From Pseudalkalibacillus berkeleyi (GTDB lineage: Bacteria > Bacillota > Bacilli > Bacillales > Fictibacillaceae), in assembly GCF_021608225.1 (NCBI RefSeq), contig NZ_JAKIJS010000001.1, forward strand, positions 1,674,001 to 1,738,000: 64,000 nucleotides of DNA. The letters are read 5' to 3'. A program made the position numbers and the translations under genes. Shown piece after piece: positions 8,876-17,171 of this stretch; within the stretch, counting starts at the first letter, position 1, and every line of letters begins with the position of its first letter. The notes under the pieces are model-generated. The model did not search any database. It was not told the origin of the DNA and saw nothing but the letters and a program-made list of their open reading frames with translations.

Positions 8876-9082
8876 TCAACCCTGGAAGAGAAACACACCT
8901 CTAATTTGTTGGAACAGATCATCAAGCAAACTAATGACGATAAAGAGTACTAACACAAACCCGATCAAAGTAATCCAATGAGCAATGTCCTCTTTACCCA
9001 TCTGCTTCAACACGGTATGTAGCATTGCGATAACAATACCAATTCCAGCAATCTGAAAAATCGTGTTCACATCATATGGCAT
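8876..9082 (-). CDS. spoIIIAC: Stage III sporulation protein AC
   Basis: This 68-residue protein has two membrane helices (about 7-25 and 34-53) and the family sequence IFQIAGIGIVIAMLHTVLKQMGK and DDLFQQIRGVFLFQG, quoted here in part. SpoIIIAC is required, with AD, for the mother-cell channel that supports sigma-G activity. It lies 20 nt after spoIIIAB, and its 3' end contains the ribosome site used by spoIIIAD. Confidence 0.95.
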   Translation of the reverse strand: MPYDVNTIFQIAGIGIVIAMLHTVLKQMGKEDIAHWITLIGFVLVLFIVISLLDDLFQQIRGVFLFQG

Positions 9083-9102
9083 CTCTTCTTTCTCCTCTCT
9101 AG

Positions 9103-9615
9103 CTAAATGAGCAATATAACGATTAACAATCCCGTAAGAAGCCCGAGGCTCTTCACCATGTTTTCATATTTATGTTGGATTTCAACCGCTTCCTTTTCCT
9201 CACGCTCTAAATGCACGATGGTAAGTCGAATTTGCTTTTGTTGATGCTCTCTATCATGTCTACCTAATGTGGCTCCAAATTGCTTCAATACTTCAATTTC
9301 ACCTTTCTGAAAAGAGGTGTGTTTTTCAATTACTTGGAGGCTTTCTTCCCAAGCGATTTGTACTGTAGAATGACCCGTGTACAATCGTTTTGCTACCTGT
9401 TCAAAAAAGAGAGATAGCGGCTCTTTCAATTGTTTGGATAGATGGGTACAAGCTTCATATAACGGTGTCATTCCATATACGATCTCAGCTTCTAATGATT
9501 GGAGTGCTACTTTAAGTTGACGCAATTGCCTTGGACGATCTTGCATCCGTTTCGCCCATTCAAAACCAGCCCATGTCGTCGCCAATATGATACAAAGTGC
9601 ACCGATAATATTCAT
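9103..9615 (-). CDS. spoIIIAB: Stage III sporulation protein AB
   Basis: The 170-residue protein has an N-terminal helix (about 3-18), a cytoplasmic helical region and a C-terminal helix (about 150-168, LGLLTGLLIVILLI). The segment RPRQLRQLKVALQSLEAEI followed by YGMTPLYEA is the GspF-like SpoIIIAB signature. In type II/IV secretion systems the GspF-type protein sits on the ATPase, and here the ATPase SpoIIIAA is encoded immediately before it with a 4-nt overlap, indicating coupled translation. Confidence 0.95.
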   Translation of the reverse strand: MNIIGALCIILATTWAGFEWAKRMQDRPRQLRQLKVALQSLEAEIVYGMTPLYEACTHLSKQLKEPLSLFFEQVAKRLYTGHSTVQIAWEESLQVIEKHTSFQKGEIEVLKQFGATLGRHDREHQQKQIRLTIVHLEREEKEAVEIQHKYENMVKSLGLLTGLLIVILLI

Positions 9616-10559
9616 CTCAGCATCTGTTCCTTTATGATTTCATTTATTGGGTTTAAGTTTGAATCTAATATTCTTTTAATGCGATGATGACCTTTAGAGC
9701 GGTCCATGACTACGTACCGTTCAAATAAATCAACCTCTACTAGCTGACGAAGCGAAGGCCTTTTCAACACATTTTCAATATCGTATCCATGTGCTGTCAT
9801 TATCATTTGAACACCGGCATTTAATGCCTCGAGGATCGCAGCAGAATCCTCAGTTCTCCCAATTTCATCTACAAAGATAATTTCCGGACTCAAACTCCGT
9901 ATCATCATCATAATCCCTTCAGCTTTAGGACAGGAATCTAGTACATCAACACGAGGGCCTAAGCTATGCTGCGGAACTCCTTTTATACAACCTGCAATCT
10001 CAGAACGTTCATCCACAATCCCCACTTTTGAGCTATTAATGCTTTTGTTAGACAACCCACAGCTTGCAACTCGAGCTAAATCTCTAAGTAAAGTTGTCTT
10101 CCCGGCTTGTGGGGGACCGATGATTAAAGTGTTCAACCATTTTTTGTTATATAATATGGGCGCGATCGGTTCTGAAATGCCTATTTTCTGTCTTGCAATC
10201 CTTATATTGAACGAACTGACATCTCGAATGACTTTAACTTGTCCCTTTTCCGTAATGACTTTTCCGGCAAGTCCAACACGATGTCCACCTTTAATCGTAA
10301 TATACCCCCGCCTCATCTCCTCTTCAAAGGCGTATAAAGAGTATTGACTGAGTTTATTCATTAATTGAATACCATCCTCCGCTGTAACCATGTATCTATG
10401 GTTTACTGAAGATGGAGCGATCGGTCTGCCTCCACTTACAATTTCCAAAGGTTGGTTGATTCGAATTCTAATCTCCTCAATTCGCTCAACCACTTCTCCT
10501 TCAATAGATGCCACAACATGTTTAATTGAATCTGGTAATATGTGTAGAATTTCATTCAT
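9612..10559 (-). CDS. spoIIIAA: Stage III sporulation protein AA, secretion-type ATPase
   Basis: SpoIIIAA is the ATPase of the SpoIIIA complex. The 315-residue protein has a Walker A motif GPPQAGKTTLLRDLAR (about 150-165) and a Walker B-like segment EIIFVDEIGRTEDS (about 230-243), followed by TAHG. The N-terminal domain contains EIRIRINQPLEIV. It resembles GspE/PilB ATPases and is cytoplasmic. As first gene of the operon it follows a sigma-E type promoter at 10595-10624. Confidence 0.96.
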   Translation of the reverse strand: MNEILHILPDSIKHVVASIEGEVVERIEEIRIRINQPLEIVSGGRPIAPSSVNHRYMVTAEDGIQLMNKLSQYSLYAFEEEMRRGYITIKGGHRVGLAGKVITEKGQVKVIRDVSSFNIRIARQKIGISEPIAPILYNKKWLNTLIIGPPQAGKTTLLRDLARVASCGLSNKSINSSKVGIVDERSEIAGCIKGVPQHSLGPRVDVLDSCPKAEGIMMMIRSLSPEIIFVDEIGRTEDSAAILEALNAGVQMIMTAHGYDIENVLKRPSLRQLVEVDLFERYVVMDRSKGHHRIKRILDSNLNPINEIIKEQMLR

Positions 10560-10594
10560 TTGTTCCCACTACTTTCTCTTATGGGCTTGTTTTC

Positions 10595-10624
10595 AATGTA
10601 TGCGACATCAACTGTTTTATGACC
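10595..10624 (-). promoter_or_regulatory. Sigma-E type promoter for the spoIIIA operon
   Basis: On the minus strand GGTCATAAA (10624-10616), a 13-nt spacer and CATACATT (10602-10595) match the mother-cell sigma-E pattern (the -10 element fits CATACAnT fully; the -35 is a partial match). It lies 36 nt before the spoIIIAA ATG. Sigma-E control of spoIIIA is established in B. subtilis. Confidence 0.65.
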
Positions 10625-10634
10625 AGTGCATCAG

Positions 10635-10916
10635 TCATTTCAATACGCCAAATAAAATAAATGCTACACCAATCGCAATGAAAACCAGCTTCTGAAATGA
10701 GATGTCCTCAACAATCCCCATGAGCCCTAACGACATCGTAAAAATAAAAATGATTGGCCCGACTAGAGCTAACGAACCATTGATAACGATTGCTTTCTGT
10801 ATTGAATTGAAATACAACATCAAGATTACCGCCGTTATTTCGAACGAAGCAGATAGCAATCGAAGCCCAGCCATATTTAGTACGGTTGAATCAAATGTCT
10901 CCAAGATTTGCTTCAT
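10635..10916 (-). CDS. yqhV: YqhV family small membrane protein
   Basis: This 93-residue protein has three predicted membrane helices (about 20-38, 43-62 and 72-91). It matches the YqhV family by position (between efp and spoIIIAA) and by the block AGLRLLSASFEITAVILM. The function is unknown. In Bacillus it is expressed during sporulation. Downstream only 18 nt separate it from the sigma-E promoter of spoIIIA, so read-through is possible. Confidence 0.85.
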   Translation of the reverse strand: MKQILETFDSTVLNMAGLRLLSASFEITAVILMLYFNSIQKAIVINGSLALVGPIIFIFTMSLGLMGIVEDISFQKLVFIAIGVAFILFGVLK

Positions 10917-11002
10917 AGATTCTCACCACTTTTTTGTACAACCTATGAGTGAAAGCTTGAAAAAAGAAGGGTAATTACTACATTTACTTCAATGCAATAA
11001 AA

Positions 11003-11035
11003 AAAGCCGATTCCAAATTATTTGGAATCGGCTTT
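11003..11035 (-). terminator. Intrinsic terminator after efp
   Basis: A perfect 15-bp stem (AAAGCCGATTCCAAA with its complement, arms 11021-11035 and 11003-11017) with a short loop is followed by a T-run on the minus strand. It ends the aroQ-yqhT-efp unit. Confidence 0.9.
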
Positions 11036-11062
11036 CCTAATTCATATATTCGTCTCATTCAC

Positions 11063-11620
11063 TTATGCTCTTGAGACGTAATCTCCAGTACGTGTATCAA
11101 TAATCAGTACGTCCCCTTCATTTACGAAGAAAGGTACTTGCACTGATAAACCTGTTTGTAGAATAGCAGGCTTTGTTCCACCAGAAGCTGTATCTCCTTT
11201 AATACCAGGTTCAGTTTCTGTCACTTCAAGTTCAACCGTATTCGGCAACTCTACACCTAGAATTTCCGATTCATACATTTGAACTTGGACATTCATATTT
11301 TCTAAAAGATACTTCAATTCAGTCTCAATTTGTGCTGTTTGAAGTTCTAACTGCTCATATGTCTCTGTGTCCATGAATGTGTGCACATCACCAGATGAAT
11401 ATAAGTATTGCATACGACGATTGTCGATATGCGCTTTCGCAACTTTCTCTCCACCACGGAATGTCTTTTCTTGGATGGCACCTGTACGTAGATTACGTAG
11501 TTTCGAGCGAACAAACGCGGCACCTTTACCTGGTTTCACATGTTGGAAATCCAGTACAGTCCAAATACCATTATCCACTTCAATTGTTAAGCCTGTCTTA
11601 AAATCGTTTACTGAAATCAT
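11063..11620 (-). CDS. efp: Translation elongation factor P
   Basis: EF-P enters the ribosome E site and rescues stalling at consecutive prolines. The 185-residue length is exact for the family. Domain I has the tip loop [11 protein letters not shown] with the lysine (about residue 32) that is modified in Bacillus. The end [23 protein letters not shown] is the EF-P C-terminal signature. It lies 18 nt after the M24 peptidase gene, the conserved yqhT-efp pair. Confidence 0.97.
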   Translation of the reverse strand: MISVNDFKTGLTIEVDNGIWTVLDFQHVKPGKGAAFVRSKLRNLRTGAIQEKTFRGGEKVAKAHIDNRRMQYLYSSGDVHTFMDTETYEQLELQTAQIETELKYLLENMNVQVQMYESEILGVELPNTVELEVTETEPGIKGDTASGGTKPAILQTGLSVQVPFFVNEGDVLIIDTRTGDYVSRA

Positions 11621-11638
11621 TCATGTTCCTCCTGTTCT

Positions 11639-12706
11639 TTACTCTCCAATAATAAATAATTCTTTAGAAGATGTCGACAACTTTTCACAGCCGGTCTCAG
11701 TGATTACTACATCATCTTCTATACGGACACCACCTAAACCTGATACATAAATGCCAGGTTCGACGGTTACAACCATACCTGGTTCGAGCACAGTGTCAAC
11801 TTTAAAGGAAAGGCCAGGACCTTCGTGAACATCTAAACCAATTCCGTGCCCTGTTGAATGTCCAAAGTTTTCACCATATCCATGTTCTTTAATGTAATCT
11901 CTTGTCAGTGCATCAGCTTCTTTACCTGTCAAACCAGGCTTCAATCCTTCTAACCCTTTTAACTGAGCATCAAGGACAATTTGATGAATCTCTTTCATTT
12001 TATCGCTTGGTTCGCCAACTGCAATTGTTCGCGTGATATCTGAACAATATCCTTTATACAGCGCTCCAAAATCTAGCGTAATCATATCCCCTTTTTCAAT
12101 GACCTTTTCAGAAGCTACACCATGTGGTAATGAAGAACGAATACCAGATGCAACAATGATATCGAAGGAAGAAGATGTTGCTCCATTCTTTCTCATGAAG
12201 AATTCTAGTTCATTTGAAACATCGATCTCTCTCATGCCAGGTTGAATAAACGTTAAGATATGTTCAAAGGTTTTGTCTGCAAGCTCTGCAGCTTCTTTTA
12301 ATACTTTAAGTTCATCCTTATCCTTTACAAGACGTAACTTCTCAATAACGCCAGATATAGGAACGAGCTCAACATCCACCTTATTTTGATAAGATTGATG
12401 TCCTGCATACGTCATATAGTCTTGTTCAAAGCCTAACTTCTGTATGCCCATTTCTTTTGTTTGTTTAGCAACCTCTTCAGAAATCAAACCAGTATGTTTA
12501 ACGATTTCATAGCCTGTTGCTTGTTCATTTGCTTGATCAATATAACGGAAATCCGTAATGAGCTTAGCTTCTTTACTAGAGATCAGTACAACACCTGAAG
12601 AGCCCGTAAACGTACTCATGTACCTTCGGTTACTCGCACTTGTAATCAGCATTCCATCAATTCCGTTTTCACTAAATAATGATCTTAAGCGTTCGATTCG
12701 ATTCAT
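11639..12706 (-). CDS. yqhT: M24 family Xaa-Pro aminopeptidase / prolidase (YqhT)
   Basis: This is a metallopeptidase cleaving Xaa-Pro bonds in the cytoplasm. The 355-residue protein has a creatinase N-domain (about 1-125). The pita-bread catalytic domain carries the metal ligands in ITLDFGALYKGYCSDITRT (two Asp), GHSTGHGIGLDVHEGP (His), VTVEPGIY (Glu) and GGVRIEDDVV (Glu). Its start overlaps the aroQ stop by 4 nt. Pairing with efp is conserved in Bacillaceae. A second M24 gene of a different subtype is at 51779-52882. Confidence 0.94.
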   Translation of the reverse strand: MNRIERLRSLFSENGIDGMLITSASNRRYMSTFTGSSGVVLISSKEAKLITDFRYIDQANEQATGYEIVKHTGLISEEVAKQTKEMGIQKLGFEQDYMTYAGHQSYQNKVDVELVPISGVIEKLRLVKDKDELKVLKEAAELADKTFEHILTFIQPGMREIDVSNELEFFMRKNGATSSSFDIIVASGIRSSLPHGVASEKVIEKGDMITLDFGALYKGYCSDITRTIAVGEPSDKMKEIHQIVLDAQLKGLEGLKPGLTGKEADALTRDYIKEHGYGENFGHSTGHGIGLDVHEGPGLSFKVDTVLEPGMVVTVEPGIYVSGLGGVRIEDDVVITETGCEKLSTSSKELFIIGE

Positions 12707-13146
12707 CTGTTTTTCCCCCTTAAAAAGTGTATGAGTCCTCTTACCGCAAGTTCATAACCAATCGGTCCAAAGCCAGAAATTTGTCCAATGACAACTTCTG
12801 AAAGAACAGAGGTATGTCTAAATGATTCCCTAGCATATATATTAGATAGGTGGACTTCAATTGTTGGTGACGAAATACTAGCTATTGCGTCTCTTATCGC
12901 GTAGCTGTAATGCGTAAATGCACCAGCATTAAGAATAATACCATCATAACGATCATCAGCTTGGTGGATCCAATCAATTAGTTCTCCCTCATGATTAGAT
13001 TGTTTGTGTGCAATTTCCACCTCTAATAATTTTGCTTGTTGATCTAAATCATTCATAATTTGTTCTAAAGTCTCATTGCCATAAATCGTTGGCTCACGCT
13101 TGCCTAAGCGATTTAAATTAGGTCCGTTCAATACTAATACTTTCAT
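12703..13146 (-). CDS. aroQ: Type II 3-dehydroquinate dehydratase
   Basis: This enzyme is the third step of the shikimate pathway, converting 3-dehydroquinate to 3-dehydroshikimate. The protein (147 residues, usual size) starts KVLVLNGPNLNRLGKREP, with the catalytic Tyr in TIYG. It also has HKQSNHEGELIDWIH (Asn/His), NAGAFTHYSYAIRDAI and VHLSNIYARESFRH. The start is the ATG at 13146 where the family begins; an ORF extension of 18 codons upstream is not conserved. Together with aroK at 32606 it is one of two shikimate genes in the window. Confidence 0.95.
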   Translation of the reverse strand: MKVLVLNGPNLNRLGKREPTIYGNETLEQIMNDLDQQAKLLEVEIAHKQSNHEGELIDWIHQADDRYDGIILNAGAFTHYSYAIRDAIASISSPTIEVHLSNIYARESFRHTSVLSEVVIGQISGFGPIGYELAVRGLIHFLRGKNR

Positions 13147-13371
13147 TATGTACTTCTCTCCCTCAAGTTTAAGAAACCCTGATCTTTGGGACTTTCTCAA
13201 AGTGAAAAGTTATATACATTGGCTGTTTTTGAATACATTGTTGCTCTTGTACCAAATTGTTGAAATAAACTTCGTTTTCCACGTCGGAGTCTCGTATATT
13301 TCAACCTGTTGTTCAATTCAATTATCACCTAAGAGCAATAATCTTTTGAACTGAGCCATTGCAAAAAAAAA

Positions 13372-13394
13372 CAGAATGTTCCATTGAACATTCT
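13372..13394 (-). terminator. Intrinsic terminator after yqhR
   Basis: An AGAATGTT/AACATTCT stem (arms 13387-13394 and 13373-13380) is followed by nine T on the minus strand. It lies 26 nt after the yqhR stop. The remaining 225 nt up to aroQ hold no gene and must carry the aroQ promoter. Confidence 0.85.
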
Positions 13395-13419
13395 ATCATA
13401 GGTACATTCGTTTGAATAG

Positions 13420-13938
13420 TTAGCGCCCTTGCTTTTGAGCCTTTTGAAGCTCGTCATAATCAAATGAGATTGAGAACCCTACAAACAATCCATACAGGAC
13501 GTAAAGGCATAATGTCGTAATTAATGTATTAATCCCAAGTTCTTGGATTGGTTTCAATGTCGGAAACATCGGGTTAAAGAGAAAGAATACAATTCCCCAT
13601 AACACGATACCAAAAATAATACCGGTAACCATATGTTTAAATTTAGAAAATAGCACTTTATAGACTATAGCAACTAGCATAGATAATAACCCAATTACGA
13701 GAATTCCGATCCAATCACCTAAGGCTTTATCCTTCCAATCACCAACAGCCCATGGTGATAGTACTAAGGATGGTCTGATCCTTGTAAAGTTCAACATATA
13801 TACGGCATAGCCGATTAGACTCCAAAACAATCCACCGACAAATCCAATCGTTAATACTCTTCCTGTATACGAGTACTGCTTTTCACCTTTATTTTGTTCT
13901 AATTGTTCATTCTCATCTTGTTTGTGATCATTAGCCAT
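13420..13938 (-). CDS. yqhR: YqhR family membrane protein
   Basis: The 172-residue protein has a charged cytoplasmic start followed by four membrane helices (about 28-48, 75-92, 103-123 and 137-157). Position between aroQ and yqhQ and the general architecture match YqhR of B. subtilis, whose function is unknown. The start used is ATG at 13938, 9 nt after GGAGG, with a TTG just before it. It is a single gene with its own terminator, divergent from yqhQ. Confidence 0.85.
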   Translation of the reverse strand: MANDHKQDENEQLEQNKGEKQYSYTGRVLTIGFVGGLFWSLIGYAVYMLNFTRIRPSLVLSPWAVGDWKDKALGDWIGILVIGLLSMLVAIVYKVLFSKFKHMVTGIIFGIVLWGIVFFLFNPMFPTLKPIQELGINTLITTLCLYVLYGLFVGFSISFDYDELQKAQKQGR

Positions 13939-14175
13939 CAACGAACACCTCCAAAATTAGTATATCCGTTGAATGAATTTCTATTTTCAATTCTAGACAA
14001 ATTTTCAAATATTATATGTGTTAGATCACCTAATTTAGGGAAATTAATTTCCAAAGGTACACTACCTATTTTATTAGAAAATTAAATGACAAGAAGTCCA
14101 CACATATAGCGATATGACATACTATCATGATAGAATAAGGGTATATTGTAAACGTAAAGATAGGTTGGTGGATGA

Positions 14176-15135
14176 ATGTCAAAGCAAAAAGCTCCAGCGT
14201 ATGGCGGTCAGGCTGTAATGGAAGGTGTCATGTTTGCTGGGAAACACACATACGTAACAGCCATTAGGAGAAACGATGATTCATTAGACTACTTCGAGGT
14301 CAAAAAGACACATCGTCCTGTACTCCATACTTTGAAAAAGATACCCTTTGTCAGAGGTTTTGTTGCGATTATCGAGGCAAGTGGTAACGGTGTAAAGCAT
14401 TTAAATTTCTCAACTGAAAGATATGATGTTGCACCTGAAGATGATGAGAAAATTCTAGAGGAAAATAAACCTTCTAAACTGTCATTGATTCTAGGTACTG
14501 CTGCACTTGGTGTCTTATCTTTTCTATTCGGGAAGTTCCTGTTCACCTTATTACCAGCAATAGCAGCAGAAGCATTTCGACCAATCCCTATATTTTCGGG
14601 TCACATTGGGCAAAATGTTATTGAAGGTATATTAAAGTTAGTTCTATTGCTCTCTTATTTATATTTTATATCGATGACACCCATGATTAAAAGGGTCTTC
14701 CAGTATCATGGTGCAGAACACAAAGTCATTAACGCATATGAAAGTAATCTTCCTTTAACAGTAGAAAATGTGCAAGCCCAATCAAGATTGCACTATCGTT
14801 GTGGAAGTAGTTTCATACTTTTCACTGTAATAATTGGTTTCATTATCTATTTATTTGTTCCATCCGATCAATTATGGTTACGTCTTCTCTCAAGAGTTGC
14901 ACTGATTCCAGTTGTGCTCGGCGTATCCTATGAGGTATTACAAGCAACAAATAAATTAAGGAACATACCTATCCTTCGCTATCTTGGTTATCCAGGATTA
15001 TCGCTACAACTACTAACGACGAAAGAACCGAAAGATCCACAAGTTGAAGTGGCCATTGCTTCGTTTAATGAAATGCTCAAAAGAGATAAAGAATACGAGA
15101 AGGAAGCGATTGAAACAAGCGCGAAAGTGGTTTAA
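14176..15135 (+). CDS. yqhQ: DUF1385 family membrane protein YqhQ
   Basis: The 319-residue protein starts SKQKAPAYGGQAVMEGVMF, the DUF1385 signature, and has KVINAYE and RLHYRCGSSFI (about 185-215) plus four to five membrane helices (about 105-125, 150-170, 215-235, 240-258). In B. subtilis YqhQ is an uncharacterised membrane protein. The start ATG at 14176 has a weak GGTTGGTGG-type ribosome site. It leads the plus-strand pair yqhQ-yqhP. Confidence 0.9.
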   Translation: MSKQKAPAYGGQAVMEGVMFAGKHTYVTAIRRNDDSLDYFEVKKTHRPVLHTLKKIPFVRGFVAIIEASGNGVKHLNFSTERYDVAPEDDEKILEENKPSKLSLILGTAALGVLSFLFGKFLFTLLPAIAAEAFRPIPIFSGHIGQNVIEGILKLVLLLSYLYFISMTPMIKRVFQYHGAEHKVINAYESNLPLTVENVQAQSRLHYRCGSSFILFTVIIGFIIYLFVPSDQLWLRLLSRVALIPVVLGVSYEVLQATNKLRNIPILRYLGYPGLSLQLLTTKEPKDPQVEVAIASFNEMLKRDKEYEKEAIETSAKVV

Positions 15136-15154
15136 TCCTAAAAGGAGGTGAGTC

Positions 15155-15550
15155 TTGTTGTTTCTACGTAAATTCAACTGGATCGTATTGTTAATATTGG
15201 GGCTAGCTGCATTCGGATTTGTGATGACGTTGATTACTAACCCGATGTACCTCGTAAAAATGGCACTGATCTTTGTCGCAGTTGGTGGATTATTCTACTT
15301 CTTGTATAAGCGATTTATCGCGGGTAGATTGGGTGGTCAGGTTTCAGGTCAATATAAGCAAGCAGCTCGCTACTCTGCAAAGAAATATCAAAGCAACAAT
15401 ACGGGTCCGTTAAAATCGAAGCAAGTTAAGCCTAGCCCTAAACAGAAGGCAAATCCCTCCTTTTCAAAAGCAACTAAGAAGCGTAAAAACAATCACAACC
15501 TTAAAGTAATTGAAGGAAAAAAAGGAAAGAAAAAAAATCGAGCGCTATAA
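15155..15550 (+). CDS. yqhP: YqhP (SA1362 family) small membrane protein
   Basis: The 131-residue protein has two membrane helices (about 8-25 and 32-50) and a very basic, low-complexity C-terminal tail rich in Lys, Ser and Gln. It starts on TTG at 15155, 6 nt behind AGGAGG; the next codon is also TTG. The family is known only as a conserved Bacillales membrane protein. The final codons are part of a bidirectional terminator shared with the convergent patatin gene. Confidence 0.85.
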   Translation: MLFLRKFNWIVLLILGLAAFGFVMTLITNPMYLVKMALIFVAVGGLFYFLYKRFIAGRLGGQVSGQYKQAARYSAKKYQSNNTGPLKSKQVKPSPKQKANPSFSKATKKRKNNHNLKVIEGKKGKKKNRAL

Positions 15551-15565
15551 GATGCTCGATTTTTT
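15532..15565. terminator. Bidirectional terminator between yqhP and the patatin gene
   Basis: A perfect 12-bp stem, AAAAAATCGAGC with GCTCGATTTTTT (arms 15532-15543 and 15554-15565), gives a T-run in either direction. It overlaps the ends of both convergent genes. Confidence 0.9.
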
Positions 15566-16486
15566 TAGTGTAATTTTCGCTCTTGTATTATGGTTAGGAT
15601 AATGGCGCCAAGTCCTAAGAAATTTCTCCGTACTTTCTTTCCCAAAATCCGTCAACTGATCAATCACTTGATGTGATAAGGCGAAATTAATCATTGAGAT
15701 TTGTTGTACAGGTATAAACACGATGTCAGCACTATGCGCTTGAGAAATATGTCTTGCATCGTGTGCGTCCATCATCGTATCAAATAACCCGTGGAATAAT
15801 GTGATGGCATTTGTTATGTTATTAGGTCTTTGATCTAATTGGGAAGGTTGTAATTGAAACCCGATGACAGGTCTTTCCTGAGGCGTCTTTTCATCTTGAA
15901 ACAACCAGATTGGGAAATTACTCAACACGCCTCCATCAACGAAGATATTTTTCTTGCCAGTAGAATCATAAATTTTGATCGGATCAAAAAAATATGGAAT
16001 ACTCGCACTCATTCTAACCGCCTTTGCAATCTTAAAACGTTCTGGCAAGATGCCATAACGTTCTAAATCATCAGGCAGAACGATTAACCTCCCATTCGTA
16101 ATATCAGATGCAATGATTTTGATAGAACCTTCTTCTAAATCCGCAAATGTTCGTACCCCTTTTTCTGCTAGCTTCTCTTCAACCCATTGCTCAAGTTTCT
16201 TTCCTTTGTATAACCCAAGCTTCCAATAAAGCGTTAACCATTTCATGAACGGAAAGGCGATTGAAATTGTTCTCGGGTCCAAGAACTCTCTCAAATCAAT
16301 CTCATGCAGAAGCTCTTTTATTTCATCAGAAGTGTATCCGGCAGCAACGAATGCTGCGATGATTGCACCAGCACTTGTACCAGCAGTTCGTTTAAAGGAG
16401 ATCCCCTTCTCTTCAGCAACCTTCAACGCACCGATAAATGCTATCGCTCTAACCCCTCCACCTGAAAACACACCATCAACATCCAT
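15545..16486 (-). CDS. yqhO: Patatin-like phospholipase family protein YqhO
   Basis: This is a patatin-type serine acyl hydrolase. It has the oxyanion loop GVFSGGGVRAIAFIGAL near the start, the nucleophile elbow GTSAG (about 36-40), and the Asp of the Ser-Asp dyad in FVDGGVLSNFP (about 185-195). The substrate is unknown; family members hydrolyse phospholipids. The start at 16486 (ATG) is where homology begins, behind a purine-rich GGAGAGGGGTGA; about 25 upstream codons are open but unconserved. It is a single gene facing yqhP. Confidence 0.9.
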   Translation of the reverse strand: MDVDGVFSGGGVRAIAFIGALKVAEEKGISFKRTAGTSAGAIIAAFVAAGYTSDEIKELLHEIDLREFLDPRTISIAFPFMKWLTLYWKLGLYKGKKLEQWVEEKLAEKGVRTFADLEEGSIKIIASDITNGRLIVLPDDLERYGILPERFKIAKAVRMSASIPYFFDPIKIYDSTGKKNIFVDGGVLSNFPIWLFQDEKTPQERPVIGFQLQPSQLDQRPNNITNAITLFHGLFDTMMDAHDARHISQAHSADIVFIPVQQISMINFALSHQVIDQLTDFGKESTEKFLRTWRHYPNHNTRAKITLKKSSIL

Positions 16487-16619
16487 CCATCTCACCCCTC
16501 TCCTTTTATATATGTACGCTTGAGACGACGAATTCATATTTCCATAGTGAAGAACACACACTAGAAGTTAAAAATGGTTTGGGGCGAACCTTGGATATAG
16601 TGAATTTCACATAAAAAAA

Positions 16620-16643
16620 CAACCATAACGAAAGTCATGATTG
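16620..16643 (-). terminator. Intrinsic terminator after mntR
   Basis: A 10-bp stem with two G-U pairs, CAATCATGAC with GTTATGGTTG on the minus strand (arms 16634-16643 and 16620-16629), a TTTC loop and seven T. It overlaps the mntR stop codon. Confidence 0.85.
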
Positions 16644-17069
16644 CTCTTGTTCTTCTTCATTTTTCTTTTGTACTTTTCGAAGTCCATCGACTCGTTCAGT
16701 GTTTTCATCAAAATACTGTACGAGATCTCCAATGCGGTCAATCGCATTCCAACTTAAGTGATGTTCGATCCCTTCAACATCTTCATAAATGTTCTCTGGA
16801 TCCACTCCGATGACTTTTAAGAATTCTTCCAAAAGCTCATGTCGGTAAACAAGACGTTTACCAAGCTTCTTTCCATTAGGAGTAAGTACAAAACCACGAT
16901 ATTTTTCGTAAACGACATATTTTCCTTTGTCGAGCTTTTGCACCATTTTCGTTACAGATGATGGATGAACCTCCAATGCCTCTGCAATATCTGAAACTCT
17001 AGCGTATCCCTTTTCATTAATGAGCTGGTAAATACGTTCAATATAATCCTCCATACTTGGAGTTGGCAT
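16635..17069 (-). CDS. mntR: Manganese-dependent transcriptional regulator MntR
   Basis: MntR represses manganese uptake genes when Mn(II) is plentiful. The 144-residue DtxR-family protein has a winged helix (about 1-72) with recognition segment [26 protein letters not shown] and a dimerisation/metal domain. Metal ligands expected from the family are visible: Asp in [10 protein letters not shown] (about 8), His in HELLEEFL (about 77), and EGIEHHLSW (about 99-107). It has its own terminator. No manganese transporter gene is adjacent. Confidence 0.95.
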   Translation of the reverse strand: MPTPSMEDYIERIYQLINEKGYARVSDIAEALEVHPSSVTKMVQKLDKGKYVVYEKYRGFVLTPNGKKLGKRLVYRHELLEEFLKVIGVDPENIYEDVEGIEHHLSWNAIDRIGDLVQYFDENTERVDGLRKVQKKNEEEQEQS

Positions 17070-17171
17070 GCTTTCCCCTCCAATACCGCAGATCCTGTAC
17101 CTGTGTATTAATCAATTCAAAACATAATAAAAGGATACAATAATAATGCTAAAGTGACAAGGGCAGATCCT

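Noticed and set aside
11367-11750. 127-residue plus-strand ORF across efp and yqhT
   Set aside because: It is antisense to two well-supported genes and has no ribosome site or recognisable domain.
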